DNA of 64,000 nucleotides from Salinirubrum litoreum (GTDB lineage Archaea > Halobacteriota > Halobacteria > Halobacteriales > Haloferacaceae), in NCBI RefSeq assembly GCF_020567425.1, contig NZ_JAJCVJ010000002.1, positions 661,068 to 725,067 on the forward strand, in the 5' to 3' direction. The stretch's first letter is position 1. Every line of letters begins with the position of its first letter. This document shows positions 9,269 through 16,483 of this stretch, in pieces. The notes under the pieces were generated by a model. It was not told the origin of the DNA. It saw nothing but the letters and a program-made list of their open reading frames with translations, and did not search any database. Made by a program: the position numbers and the translations under genes.

Positions 9269-10966
9269 CTACTCCATGTAGCCCAGATCGCGCAGGCGTT
9301 CCTGCGCCTCGTCGTCCATCTCCGACAGGGAGTCGTCCGTGACCTCTCCGTCGTCGGCCCCGACCCACGCGCCGCCGGCCGCGTCCTCGAACGCGGCGAG
9401 GGCACGTTCGACCTCGGCGATGGCCGCGTCGTCCGCGTCCGCGAGGTTCTCCGTCTCGTCGGGGTCCTGGTCGATGCGGTACGCCTCGTCGGGGATGCGG
9501 TCGATCCGGACGTACTTCGCGTCGGTCCGCCGGGCGGCGCGCATCCGGGAGTAGAACCGGGAGTCCTCTGGCAGGGTGATCCCCGCGTCGCTCGCCTTCT
9601 CCTCCAACTGCTTGAGTTCGACCACCGGCCGCGAGTACTCGACGAACGCGTACTCGCCGGTTCCGATCTTGCCGGGGTCGCGGTCCCGCGTTCCAGTGAG
9701 GCCGGACCGCATCGCGGTCTCGATCGCCCCCTCGCGTGCGGCGGTGGCGTCCTCGACCGTCCCGCCGTCGCTCGCGACGGGGGTGTCCGTGTCCGTGTCG
9801 GCCTCGGCTGTCGCCGGGTCCGCCGACTCCGGCGAGGCGAAGTCCCGGTAGTCGGCCGACAGCAGGGAGCGAGTGGTGTCCAGTCCCACGGCTGTCTCGC
9901 CGTCCTCGGCCGGATCGCCGCCCGCGACGCCCAGCGAGTCGAGGACGGTGTGGTAGGTGTCCAGCAGTTCGACCTGATCCTCGCGTCGCTCGGCGTCGAG
10001 CGCGGGGTGTTTGATCAGCAGGGGGACGTTGATCAGCGGGTCGTACAGACAGAACTCGTGGCCGTAGAGGTCGTGTTCGCCGTGGAGTTCGCCGTGGTCC
10101 GCACAGACGACGACCGCCGTGTCGTCCCACAGGTCCTCGGCCTTCAGCCAGTCGAACAGGCGCGTCAGTTCGGCGTCGATGTGGGCGATCTCTGCGTCGT
10201 ACAGCCCTCGGATGGCGTCCCACTCCTCGTCATCGATGTCGCGGGCCCCGGAGTTGTACTCCTTCGAGTTCTGGCAGATGTCCGCGGAGTCGACGCCCGG
10301 CGCGAACTCCTCGGCGTACTCCTCGGGTGGGTGGTAGGGCAGGTGCGCGTCCATCAGGTTGACGAACGCGAAGAAGCCCTCGCTGTCGCTCGCCTCCGAC
10401 TCCGTGATGAACTCCTGTGTCCGGTCGACCACGGCGGGGGTCTTCGAGTCGGCTCCCTCGCCGCCTGCCAGCAGTTCGTGGGCAGTGTTGCCCAGCGAGA
10501 CGAGTTTGTCCGCCACCGCACGCAGGGTCTCGTTGTCGTTCAGCGTCTGCCACGCCTTGGCGAGTGGTCCCGAGAGGAAGTCGCCCGGCATCACCTCGAA
10601 GAAGTTGTCCTGATCGTCGAAGCCGTCGGTCAGCCGGGTGTACGGCGTGATCCAGGCGTTCGAGGAGTAGCAGGCGGTGTCGTACCCCTCGGCCGAGAGG
10701 GTCTGGGCGAGGGTCGTCGTCCCGTCGAGGTACGGGTTCTCCTGATCCGCACCGTGCTGGTGGGGGTAGAGTCCAGTGAACAGCGAAGCGTGGACCGGCA
10801 GGGTCCACGGGGCCGGGGCGACCGCCTGCTCGAAGACGGTCGCTTCCTCGGCGAAGTCGGCGAGTCCCGGCGTCGTCGGCTTCTCGTAGCCGTAGGGCGT
10901 GAGGTGGTCCTTCCGGACCGTGTCCATCACGACGAAGAGGACGTTGTCCGGGGCGTCTGCGCTCAT
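9269..10966 (-). CDS. Sulfatase-fold hydrolase (alkaline phosphatase superfamily) with Thr at the nucleophile position
   Basis: 565-residue enzyme. N-terminal MDTVRKDHLTPYG and the later CADHGELHGEHDLYGHEF are sulfatase-fold metal sites. The place normally filled by the formylglycine motif C/S-X-P-X-R reads W-T-L-P-V-H (Thr55), so Thr is the likely nucleophile, as in phosphatase or phosphonate-hydrolase relatives. A long acidic insert (about 365-440) separates the core from the C-terminal domain. ATG 10966 is preferred because TTTAT on the minus strand sits about 30 bases upstream and the family starts here. It is divergent from the secreted DUF7282 protein. There is no signal peptide, so the enzyme appears cytosolic. 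Substrate unknown. Confidence 0.88.
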   Translation of the reverse strand: MSADAPDNVLFVVMDTVRKDHLTPYGYEKPTTPGLADFAEEATVFEQAVAPAPWTLPVHASLFTGLYPHQHGADQENPYLDGTTTLAQTLSAEGYDTACYSSNAWITPYTRLTDGFDDQDNFFEVMPGDFLSGPLAKAWQTLNDNETLRAVADKLVSLGNTAHELLAGGEGADSKTPAVVDRTQEFITESEASDSEGFFAFVNLMDAHLPYHPPEEYAEEFAPGVDSADICQNSKEYNSGARDIDDEEWDAIRGLYDAEIAHIDAELTRLFDWLKAEDLWDDTAVVVCADHGELHGEHDLYGHEFCLYDPLINVPLLIKHPALDAERREDQVELLDTYHTVLDSLGVAGGDPAEDGETAVGLDTTRSLLSADYRDFASPESADPATAEADTDTDTPVASDGGTVEDATAAREGAIETAMRSGLTGTRDRDPGKIGTGEYAFVEYSRPVVELKQLEEKASDAGITLPEDSRFYSRMRAARRTDAKYVRIDRIPDEAYRIDQDPDETENLADADDAAIAEVERALAAFEDAAGGAWVGADDGEVTDDSLSEMDDEAQERLRDLGYME

Positions 10967-11326
10967 ACCTCTCCGGTCGGTCGGTCGGCAGGATAAAGTT
11001 CCGGGTTTCGCCGGACCCACGACGCCGGCGACGCCTCGAGGTGGACCGCCCCGACGCACCGGTCGTCGCCACCGTCTGTCCGTACGCGGATCAGCCGTCG
11101 GTGCGGTGTCGTCGGCTCCCGCGCAGTGGACGTGTAAGACCGCGTTAACGACTGACCTGTCGGCGACCGCTCGCGACACGGACACCGTCTCGGCCGCGAC
11201 GACTGGATCCGTCCTCTCGACCGTAGGTGTCTGATAACTATTCGGCCAGACGTGTGACACGACACGTCGATCAGATCACCGTCGCCGGGTGGCCGGCGTC
11301 TCTACGTCCCGACTCGATTCCCACAC
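10967..11326. other. Divergent intergenic region
   Basis: 360 bases between two divergent genes. The minus-strand TATA-like AACTTTATCC (10991-11000) serves the sulfatase-fold gene. Toward the plus-strand gene, TGATAACTATTC (about 11229-11241) is the most A+T-rich stretch, leaving a leader of about 65 bases. An imperfect inverted repeat, CGTGTGACACGACACG, follows at about 11253-11268. No coding frame looks real. Confidence 0.45.
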
Positions 11327-12976
11327 ATGACACGCGATACGACTCCACTGCTCGCACTCCTTGCCTGTTGCGGCCTCGTCCTCGCGGGCGTCGCGGCTGG
11401 CGTCCCGCTAGACGCGACGCCCACGGCCGCGAACGACGCACCGACCGCTTCGGTAGCACTCGGTGACCAACAGAACAACTGTAACGAACCGTTCTCGCTG
11501 ACGTGCGTCACCGCCGAGAGCTACACCCTGCCGGACGGTGGTTTCATCGCAGTGTACGACGGTGACGGCGAACTCCTGTTCGTCACCGGCGGCTCCGACT
11601 CCGGCGTGGAGACCATCGACTACATCGAACCCGGGTCGTACAACGAGAGGGTGCTGGCCGGGGGAGGTTCGGTCGCTCCTCCACGAGACATCCTCGTCGA
11701 GTCACAGACGCTCACCGCGGTCGCATTCCGTGACACCGACGGAGACCGGCTGCCGGATGTTCCGCAGACCACGACCGATCTGTTCGCCGGGACCGACCAG
11801 CCGTACACGGTGAGCGGTACCCCAGTCACCGACGAACAGGACGTCGTCGTCGGCGACGTCCCTCTCGTTCGTATCGAACCGGGCGAGCAGATCTACGCCG
11901 ACGACGTGACCGTCGAATCCGGTGACCGCCTCGAACTCGACCCGTACGTGCTCGACGATGTCCCGGTGTCGGGCTTCGAGGTCGAGTGGACCCAGACAGC
12001 CGGTCCGCCGGTCGAACTCACCGCCAGCGAGGACGCGGAGCGGTCACCGGTGTTCTTCACCGCCCCCGAGGTGTCCACTCCGGTCACGCTCACGTTCCGA
12101 CTGCGCGTGACCGACGGCCAGAACAACACCGGCACCGACTTCGTGAACGTCACGGTCGTCCAGCGGACCGGGCCGAACTCGACCGTCACGTTCGCCGACG
12201 GCGAGACGCAGGCGGGTGGGACGCAGGTCGTCCTCGAGAGCGTAGAACTCGACGAAGGCGGCTTCGTCACCGTCCGTGACGCCGGTCTCGGGACCGACAC
12301 GACCGGGAGTGTGATCGGCGTCAGCGAGTATCTCGACGCCGGCACCCACGAGAGCGTCGTCGTCGACCTGTTCGACGTCCCCGGCGCGTCGTTCGAGCGC
12401 GAGCGACTCTCGATCGGGAGCCAGACCCTGACCGCCGTGCTCCACCGCGACACCGACGGCGACCGCACGTTCGACTTCGTCGCCTCCGGCGGCGCGGCCG
12501 ACGCCCCGTACACCTACGAGGGCGACAGCCTGACCGACGACGCGCTGGTCACCTACCCCGGTTACTATCAGGTGGACCTGATCGGTGGCCTCCCCTACGA
12601 CCGACTCGGCCCGCACGCCGACAACGACTTCTACGCCGACAGCGGGGAGAACCGGCTGCTCCGGTGGGCACACGGCGAGGTCGTCGAGCCGCGAGAGTTC
12701 TTCGAGAGTCAGGGGAACGCCTGGCCGAACGCGACGCTCAGACAGTGTGTCGGTGCCGGCCTGATAGAGTACGACGAGACGAACGACACGGCTTCGGTCC
12801 GCGTCACCGTCACCGAGGGGTGTGCTCCACAGACGCTGACGCTGGCGGTCTACGACAAACCCCGTGTCGGCTTCTCACGGGAGGACAACCAGACGCTCGT
12901 CGCGTCGACCACGAGAACGCTCACCCCCGATACCTACACGCTGACGGTCGACCTCCCCGACGAGAACGAAGCGTAG
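11327..12976 (+). CDS. Secreted protein with two DUF7282 domains around an Ig/PKD-like domain
   Basis: 549 residues with a Sec-type signal peptide (TPLLALLACCGLVLAG, cleavage probably near residue 25-35). DUF7282-like domain 1 covers about 50-165 (LPDGGFIAVYDGDGELLFVTGG; LTAVAFRDTDGDRLPD), then a PKD/cadherin-like beta domain (about 185-275, DDVPVSGFEVEWTQTAGPPV), then DUF7282 domain 2 (about 285-410, LDEGGFVTVRDAGLGT; LTAVLHRDTDGDRTFD). The C-terminal 140 residues hold an unassigned beta-rich region with two cysteines. There is no PGF-CTERM or other visible anchor, so it is either released or held by partners. DUF7282 is a haloarchaeal surface-protein domain of unknown role. Confidence 0.85.
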   Translation: MTRDTTPLLALLACCGLVLAGVAAGVPLDATPTAANDAPTASVALGDQQNNCNEPFSLTCVTAESYTLPDGGFIAVYDGDGELLFVTGGSDSGVETIDYIEPGSYNERVLAGGGSVAPPRDILVESQTLTAVAFRDTDGDRLPDVPQTTTDLFAGTDQPYTVSGTPVTDEQDVVVGDVPLVRIEPGEQIYADDVTVESGDRLELDPYVLDDVPVSGFEVEWTQTAGPPVELTASEDAERSPVFFTAPEVSTPVTLTFRLRVTDGQNNTGTDFVNVTVVQRTGPNSTVTFADGETQAGGTQVVLESVELDEGGFVTVRDAGLGTDTTGSVIGVSEYLDAGTHESVVVDLFDVPGASFERERLSIGSQTLTAVLHRDTDGDRTFDFVASGGAADAPYTYEGDSLTDDALVTYPGYYQVDLIGGLPYDRLGPHADNDFYADSGENRLLRWAHGEVVEPREFFESQGNAWPNATLRQCVGAGLIEYDETNDTASVRVTVTEGCAPQTLTLAVYDKPRVGFSREDNQTLVASTTRTLTPDTYTLTVDLPDENEA

Positions 12977-12999
12977 ACGCCCGCTGCCTACCTTCGCGA

Positions 13000-13542
13000 T
13001 TATAGCGTCGTGTCGAGGACGACGTACAGCCCCGTCAGAATCGTCTCGAACGACAGGGTCCCGAGCGCGGACAGCAGGACGAACTTGCGGTCGTCCATCT
13101 CCGCCAGACCGGCGGGGACCGTCAACATACCACGAGTGAACAGCAGACTGTTGCTGACCGGGACGACCACCGGCCCCCAGCGGTCGAACCAGCCGTCGAA
13201 CTTCGACAGTTGCTCGTCGGAGACGCGGAACCACCGCTTCTCCAGCAGGTACTCCCGGCCGCCGCGCTGAGCGAGTTTGAACAGCGCGAACTGTCCGACG
13301 GTCGCGCCGATCACGGCGACCCCGAGGATGGCGACGATATCGGCCGGACTGTCCGCCAGGAGGAGGATGGCGCTCGGGACGACCAGTTCGCTGGGCATGA
13401 AGTACATCAGCATCGCGCCCTCGAGGACGAAGACGCCGAGCAGGACCAGCAGGGCGTACTCGGAGTCGAGCCAGCGCTGGACGTACGGCGGGACCGAGCC
13501 GAGTTGGAGTGGTCCGGCGGCGAGTGCGGAGACCGCAGTCAT
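13000..13542 (-). CDS. DedA family / VTT-domain membrane protein
   Basis: 180-residue membrane protein of the DedA (SNARE-associated, VTT) family, whose members are linked to lipid flipping and envelope homeostasis. It has an N-terminal helix (YALLVLLGVFVLEGAMLMYF), the conserved glycine/proline re-entrant region (FMPSELVVPSAILLLAD), a second core (ILGVAVIGATVGQFALFKLA), then RWFRVSDEQLSKFDGWFDRWG and SNSLLFTRGMLTVPAGLAEM, which match the family's F-x-R-x-x-P-x-x-AG motif. It is convergent with the DUF7282 gene, with 23 bases between stops. Confidence 0.9.
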   Translation of the reverse strand: MTAVSALAAGPLQLGSVPPYVQRWLDSEYALLVLLGVFVLEGAMLMYFMPSELVVPSAILLLADSPADIVAILGVAVIGATVGQFALFKLAQRGGREYLLEKRWFRVSDEQLSKFDGWFDRWGPVVVPVSNSLLFTRGMLTVPAGLAEMDDRKFVLLSALGTLSFETILTGLYVVLDTTL

Positions 13543-13660
13543 CGCTCGGGGATTCTGTGACGGGCGGTATATCAGTTGTGTCCTGCGACGACGTGTCTCG
13601 GGTGTCGGCGTGTGGTCGGACGAGGTGAGTCGCGTGAGCTCTCGAACAGAGTCCGGCGCG

Positions 13661-13786
13661 CGCGAGGAGTCGTCCTCGCGAGCTTGCGAACAGGGCGAGA
13701 CCGAGGGTCTCGCTGGCAGTCGGCGCGGCGCGCCGACGACAGAGCGGTACCTTCGGTCTCGCCAGCAACCGGCGCTTCGCGCCGGT
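13661..13786. repeat. Cluster of three perfect GC hairpins
   Basis: Hairpin 1 at 13661-13680 (CGCGAGGA, GTCG loop, TCCTCGCG), hairpin 2 at 13719-13737 (GTCGGCGC, GGC loop, GCGCCGAC) and hairpin 3 at 13768-13786 (ACCGGCGC, TTC loop, GCGCCGGT). All have 8-bp uninterrupted stems. The second and third lie next to related blocks (GGTCTCGCTGGCAGTCGGCGC and GGTCTCGCCAGCAACCGGCGC, one near-direct repeat), so the cluster looks like a duplicated unit. Confidence 0.65.
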
Positions 13787-13820
13787 GACGAGGGCTAGCG
13801 AGAGCGTGCCTCTCGCCGTG

Positions 13821-13960
13821 TTCGAGGCTGGGGAGGCCCGAGGTGCGGTACCGAACTGTGGCGGTGCCGGTGCTGTCGCGGTTCTGCTGAGAGGTGTGCG
13901 AGATCGAGTAGCGGTCTGCGGTGCCGATGCTGTCGCGGTCGGAGTGCCGGTCGCAGTCAC
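13821..13960 (+). repeat. Degenerate GC-rich dispersed repeat, copy 2
   Basis: Starts TTCGAGGCTGGGGAGG, then AGGTGCGGTACCG, TGGCGGTGCCGG, then ATCGAGTAGCGGTCTGCGG and ATGCTGTCGCGGTCGG. It shares block order with 7081-7285. The spacing between blocks differs, as expected for an old or recombining repeat. Confidence 0.6.
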
Positions 13961-14090
13961 AGACACGATTCGGGGTCGTACTGCTGGCGCACACAGAGAT
14001 CCCAACCGAGTCACGGGGCCACACAGTTCGCGCAAGCAGGTCTCCGATAAGAACGGCGGACTTACACCCGAGACGCTCGAAGCCGGCGAC

Positions 14091-15149
14091 ATGACACTGC
14101 TCGTCTACGGCGCGTACGGCTACACCGGCGAGTTGATCGCCCGCAGAGCCGTCTCGCGTGGCGACCGGCCGATCCTCGCCGGACGCTCCGCGGAGCCACT
14201 CCGCGACCTCGCGGACGACCTCGACTGCCCCAGCCGACAGTTCGGCGTCGAGTCGGCCGTCGAGCATCTCGGCGACGTGGACGCGGTCCTGAACTGCGCC
14301 GGTCCCTTCGCCCGCACTGCCGACCCGATGGTCGACGCCTGCCTCCGGACCGGGACCGACTACCTCGACATCACGGGCGAGTTGGGGGTCTTCGAGTCGC
14401 TGGCGGACCGACACGCCGAGGCGGAGTCGGCGGACGTGACGCTCCTGCCGGGGGTCGGCTTCGACGTGGTGCCGACCGACTGTCTCGCGCGCCACCTCGC
14501 GGATCGACTCCCCGAGGCGCGGGAGTTGTCGCTCGGCTTCTCCGCCACGGGAAGCTTCTCCGGCGGGACGCTGAAGACCGCCGTCTCGCAGTTGGGCTCC
14601 GGCGGGGTCGTCCGCCGGGACGGCCGCCTCGTGCAGGTGCCACCCGACTGGAAGACACAGAAGATCGACTTCGGGCGGGGCTACCGCGAGACGGCGGTAA
14701 CCCTCCCGTGGGGTGACGTGTCCACGGCCTACCGGACCACCGGAATTCCGACCGTGGAGGTGTACGGCGCGCTCCCCTGGACCGCGCGAAAGTTCCTCTC
14801 GGCCGCGAAGTACCTCGGGCCGGTGCTGTCGGCCGACCCGGTCGTCGAGGGCCTCGAGCGACTGATCGACGCGCGGGTCGATGGCCCGAGCGAACAGGAA
14901 CGTGCCTCGGGTGCAGTGTACGTCTGGGGAGAGGCGCGGACCGGCGCAGGCGAGCGGGCGGTCTCGCGGCTCCGGACGCCCCACACCTACGAGTTGACGG
15001 TGACGGGGGCGCTGTCCGCTGCCGACCGGACGCTCGCTGGTGAGGCACCGACCGGCTACACCACGCCGGGGCTCGCCTTCGGTGCCGACTTCGTGACCGA
15101 TCTGCCGGGTGTGGAACGGCAGGACGGGACGCGAGTCGATTTCGGATAA
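14091..15149 (+). CDS. Saccharopine dehydrogenase family NAD(P)-binding protein (enoyl reductase-like)
   Basis: 352 residues. N-terminal MTLLVYGAYGYTGELIARRA is a Rossmann loop placed at the extreme N-terminus, which fixes the start at 14091. GRSAEPLRDLADDL follows, and DAVLNCAGPFARTADPMVDA is typical of saccharopine dehydrogenase-like trans-acting enoyl reductases. The middle, DITGELGVFESLADRHAEAE and LLPGVGFDVVPTDCLA, matches the same group. These proteins reduce bound lipid or polyketide-like chains in bacteria; the archaeal role is unsettled, with isoprenoid lipid modification one possibility. Gene-poor repeats flank it on both sides. Confidence 0.87.
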   Translation: MTLLVYGAYGYTGELIARRAVSRGDRPILAGRSAEPLRDLADDLDCPSRQFGVESAVEHLGDVDAVLNCAGPFARTADPMVDACLRTGTDYLDITGELGVFESLADRHAEAESADVTLLPGVGFDVVPTDCLARHLADRLPEARELSLGFSATGSFSGGTLKTAVSQLGSGGVVRRDGRLVQVPPDWKTQKIDFGRGYRETAVTLPWGDVSTAYRTTGIPTVEVYGALPWTARKFLSAAKYLGPVLSADPVVEGLERLIDARVDGPSEQERASGAVYVWGEARTGAGERAVSRLRTPHTYELTVTGALSAADRTLAGEAPTGYTTPGLAFGADFVTDLPGVERQDGTRVDFG

Positions 15150-15184
15150 GGGCGGGGTGACCGTCTCGCGATGGCTGCTGGCGT

Positions 15185-15290
15185 CGGACGTTTCGACTGT
15201 TGCTGTGGGTGGATTCGTGACCGCGACAGCACCGCTACTGGCCGTGTCGCACCGCTGCCACGACCGCATCCGCCACCGCGACAACGAGTC
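15185..15290 (-). repeat. Degenerate GC-rich dispersed repeat, inverted copy
   Basis: Read on the minus strand it contains TTGTCGCGGTGGCGGATGCGG and GCCAGTAGCGGTGCTGTCGCGG, the same blocks as 7081-7285 and 13821-13960. With the copy at 13821 it brackets the 14091 gene in opposite orientation, so the 1.1-kb gene could in principle invert by recombination. Confidence 0.5.
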
Positions 15291-15396
15291 CGGACTTCGA
15301 CTCACGCGGAGTCGAGCGAACGTCCGCGATGGATTCGCCCGACACCTCACGACCCAGACCGAACTCGTTTTCCTCTCACCGTCCTCACCAGTTCAC

Positions 15397-15957
15397 ATGG
15401 AACTCCGGGCCAGAGACCGAGTCCCCGCGCTCACGGGGCTCCTGAGTATCGTGTCGCTCGCACTGGTGTTCGGTGCGGTCGGTGGCGTCATCCCGCAGTC
15501 GGTGCTCCCGCGAGCGCCCGACAGCCTGCTGTCTGCCATCCCGCACGCCAACGCCGCGATCAGCGCGACCGCCATCGGCACCATCCTCGCGGGCGTCACC
15601 TTCGCCCGCCGGAAGCAGTTCACGCGGCACCGCTACGCGATGACCGCCTCGCTGGTGCTGTTCGCCACGTTTCTCGTGCTCTACCTCTACCGACTGACGC
15701 TCGTGGGCACGACCGCGTTCCCCGGTCCCGAGGGCGTCTACACGACCGTCTACCTCCCGGTGCTGGCGATCCACATCCTGCTCGCCGTCGTCTGCATCCC
15801 GCTGTTGTACTACGTCGCCCTGCTGGCGCTGACGCGCCCGCTCTCGGAGGTCTTCGGGACGAAACACAAGCGCGTGGGCCGCATCGCGGCGACCCTGTGG
15901 CTCGTCTCCTTCACGCTCGGCATCGTGGTCTACCTCCTGTTGTACGTCGTCTACTGA
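15397..15957 (+). CDS. DUF420 family integral membrane protein
   Basis: 186 residues with five predicted membrane helices: about 10-30 (VPALTGLLSIVSLALVFGAV), 46-68, 82-102 (AMTASLVLFATFLVLYLYRL), 120-145 and 160-185. Histidines sit near helix ends (IPHANAAISA, FTRHRYAMTA, LAIHILLAVV, GTKHKRVGRI), a pattern in DUF420 proteins that suggests a metal or haem site. Bacterial relatives lie beside cytochrome oxidase genes. ATG 15397 starts just before the charged segment MELRARDRVPALTG. No respiratory gene is adjacent here. Confidence 0.87.
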   Translation: MELRARDRVPALTGLLSIVSLALVFGAVGGVIPQSVLPRAPDSLLSAIPHANAAISATAIGTILAGVTFARRKQFTRHRYAMTASLVLFATFLVLYLYRLTLVGTTAFPGPEGVYTTVYLPVLAIHILLAVVCIPLLYYVALLALTRPLSEVFGTKHKRVGRIAATLWLVSFTLGIVVYLLLYVVY

Positions 15958-16040
15958 GCCTCGGACGGGTCTGCGACTCGAGTGGTTCGTCCCCGCACTC
16001 CCGCCGAACGCCTTTGGCTGTCGGTCGCGTACCGTGGAGT

Positions 16041-16406
16041 ATGCACAGCGACACGCCGGGCACGGAGACCAGCGAGACCGACACCAGCGACGGGAGCCTC
16101 GCCGCGAGTGTCACCATCTCGTACCCCGCCGACCTGAGCGACTGGAGCCGCGACCAACTCGACGGGCGCATCTTCCGGGCGTATCTCCGCCGAAAGCTCG
16201 ACCGGCCGGCGGTCGGCGACGAGTGGGAGGAGTTCGTCGACGTGGGCTGTTGCGGGAGCGCACACCACGTCCAACTCCGGATCGAGGCGGTCGAGGGGGG
16301 CGACCGGGTGGGCGAGGAGACGCTGATCGAGTACACGACGCGGGACGCCTGTCACGTCGGCGGCGGCTGGGAAGTCCAGAGCAGAGCCGGCCCGGCGACC
16401 GAGTGA
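16041..16406 (+). CDS. Hypothetical haloarchaeal protein with a Cys-Cys-His-His cluster
   Basis: 121 residues. The first 25 are acidic and Thr/Ser-rich; the rest reads as a small alpha/beta domain (WSRDQLDGRIFRAYLRRKLD) followed by VDVGCCGSAHHVQLRIEAVE and a further Cys-His pair (RDACHVGGGWEV). The CC, HH and CH residues could bind a metal. I recognise no named family. ATG 16041 sits shortly after GGAGT. The product is compact and acidic enough to be real. Confidence 0.72.
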   Translation: MHSDTPGTETSETDTSDGSLAASVTISYPADLSDWSRDQLDGRIFRAYLRRKLDRPAVGDEWEEFVDVGCCGSAHHVQLRIEAVEGGDRVGEETLIEYTTRDACHVGGGWEVQSRAGPATE

Positions 16407-16483
16407 TTCGGCACAGAACAGGCCCGGCGACCGAGTCGTCGTCGGGCGCGTCGACCAGAACAGCGGTGAGCGTCGGGGCGGAC

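Larger units (their letters stand above)
13543..14090. other. 548-base gene-free gap of palindromes and dispersed repeats
   Basis: No credible coding frame. The left half (13640-13790) carries three perfect GC-rich hairpins; the right half (13821-13960) is a copy of the degenerate repeat also seen at 7.1 kb. Immediately before the next gene lies CCGATAAGAACGGCGG, the only A+T-relieved stretch and the likely promoter area for 14091. Confidence 0.6.

Noticed and set aside
13572-15350. 592-codon minus-strand frame over the saccharopine dehydrogenase-like gene
   Set aside because: Arg/Ser/Pro-rich shadow without motifs; it also runs across intergenic repeats.
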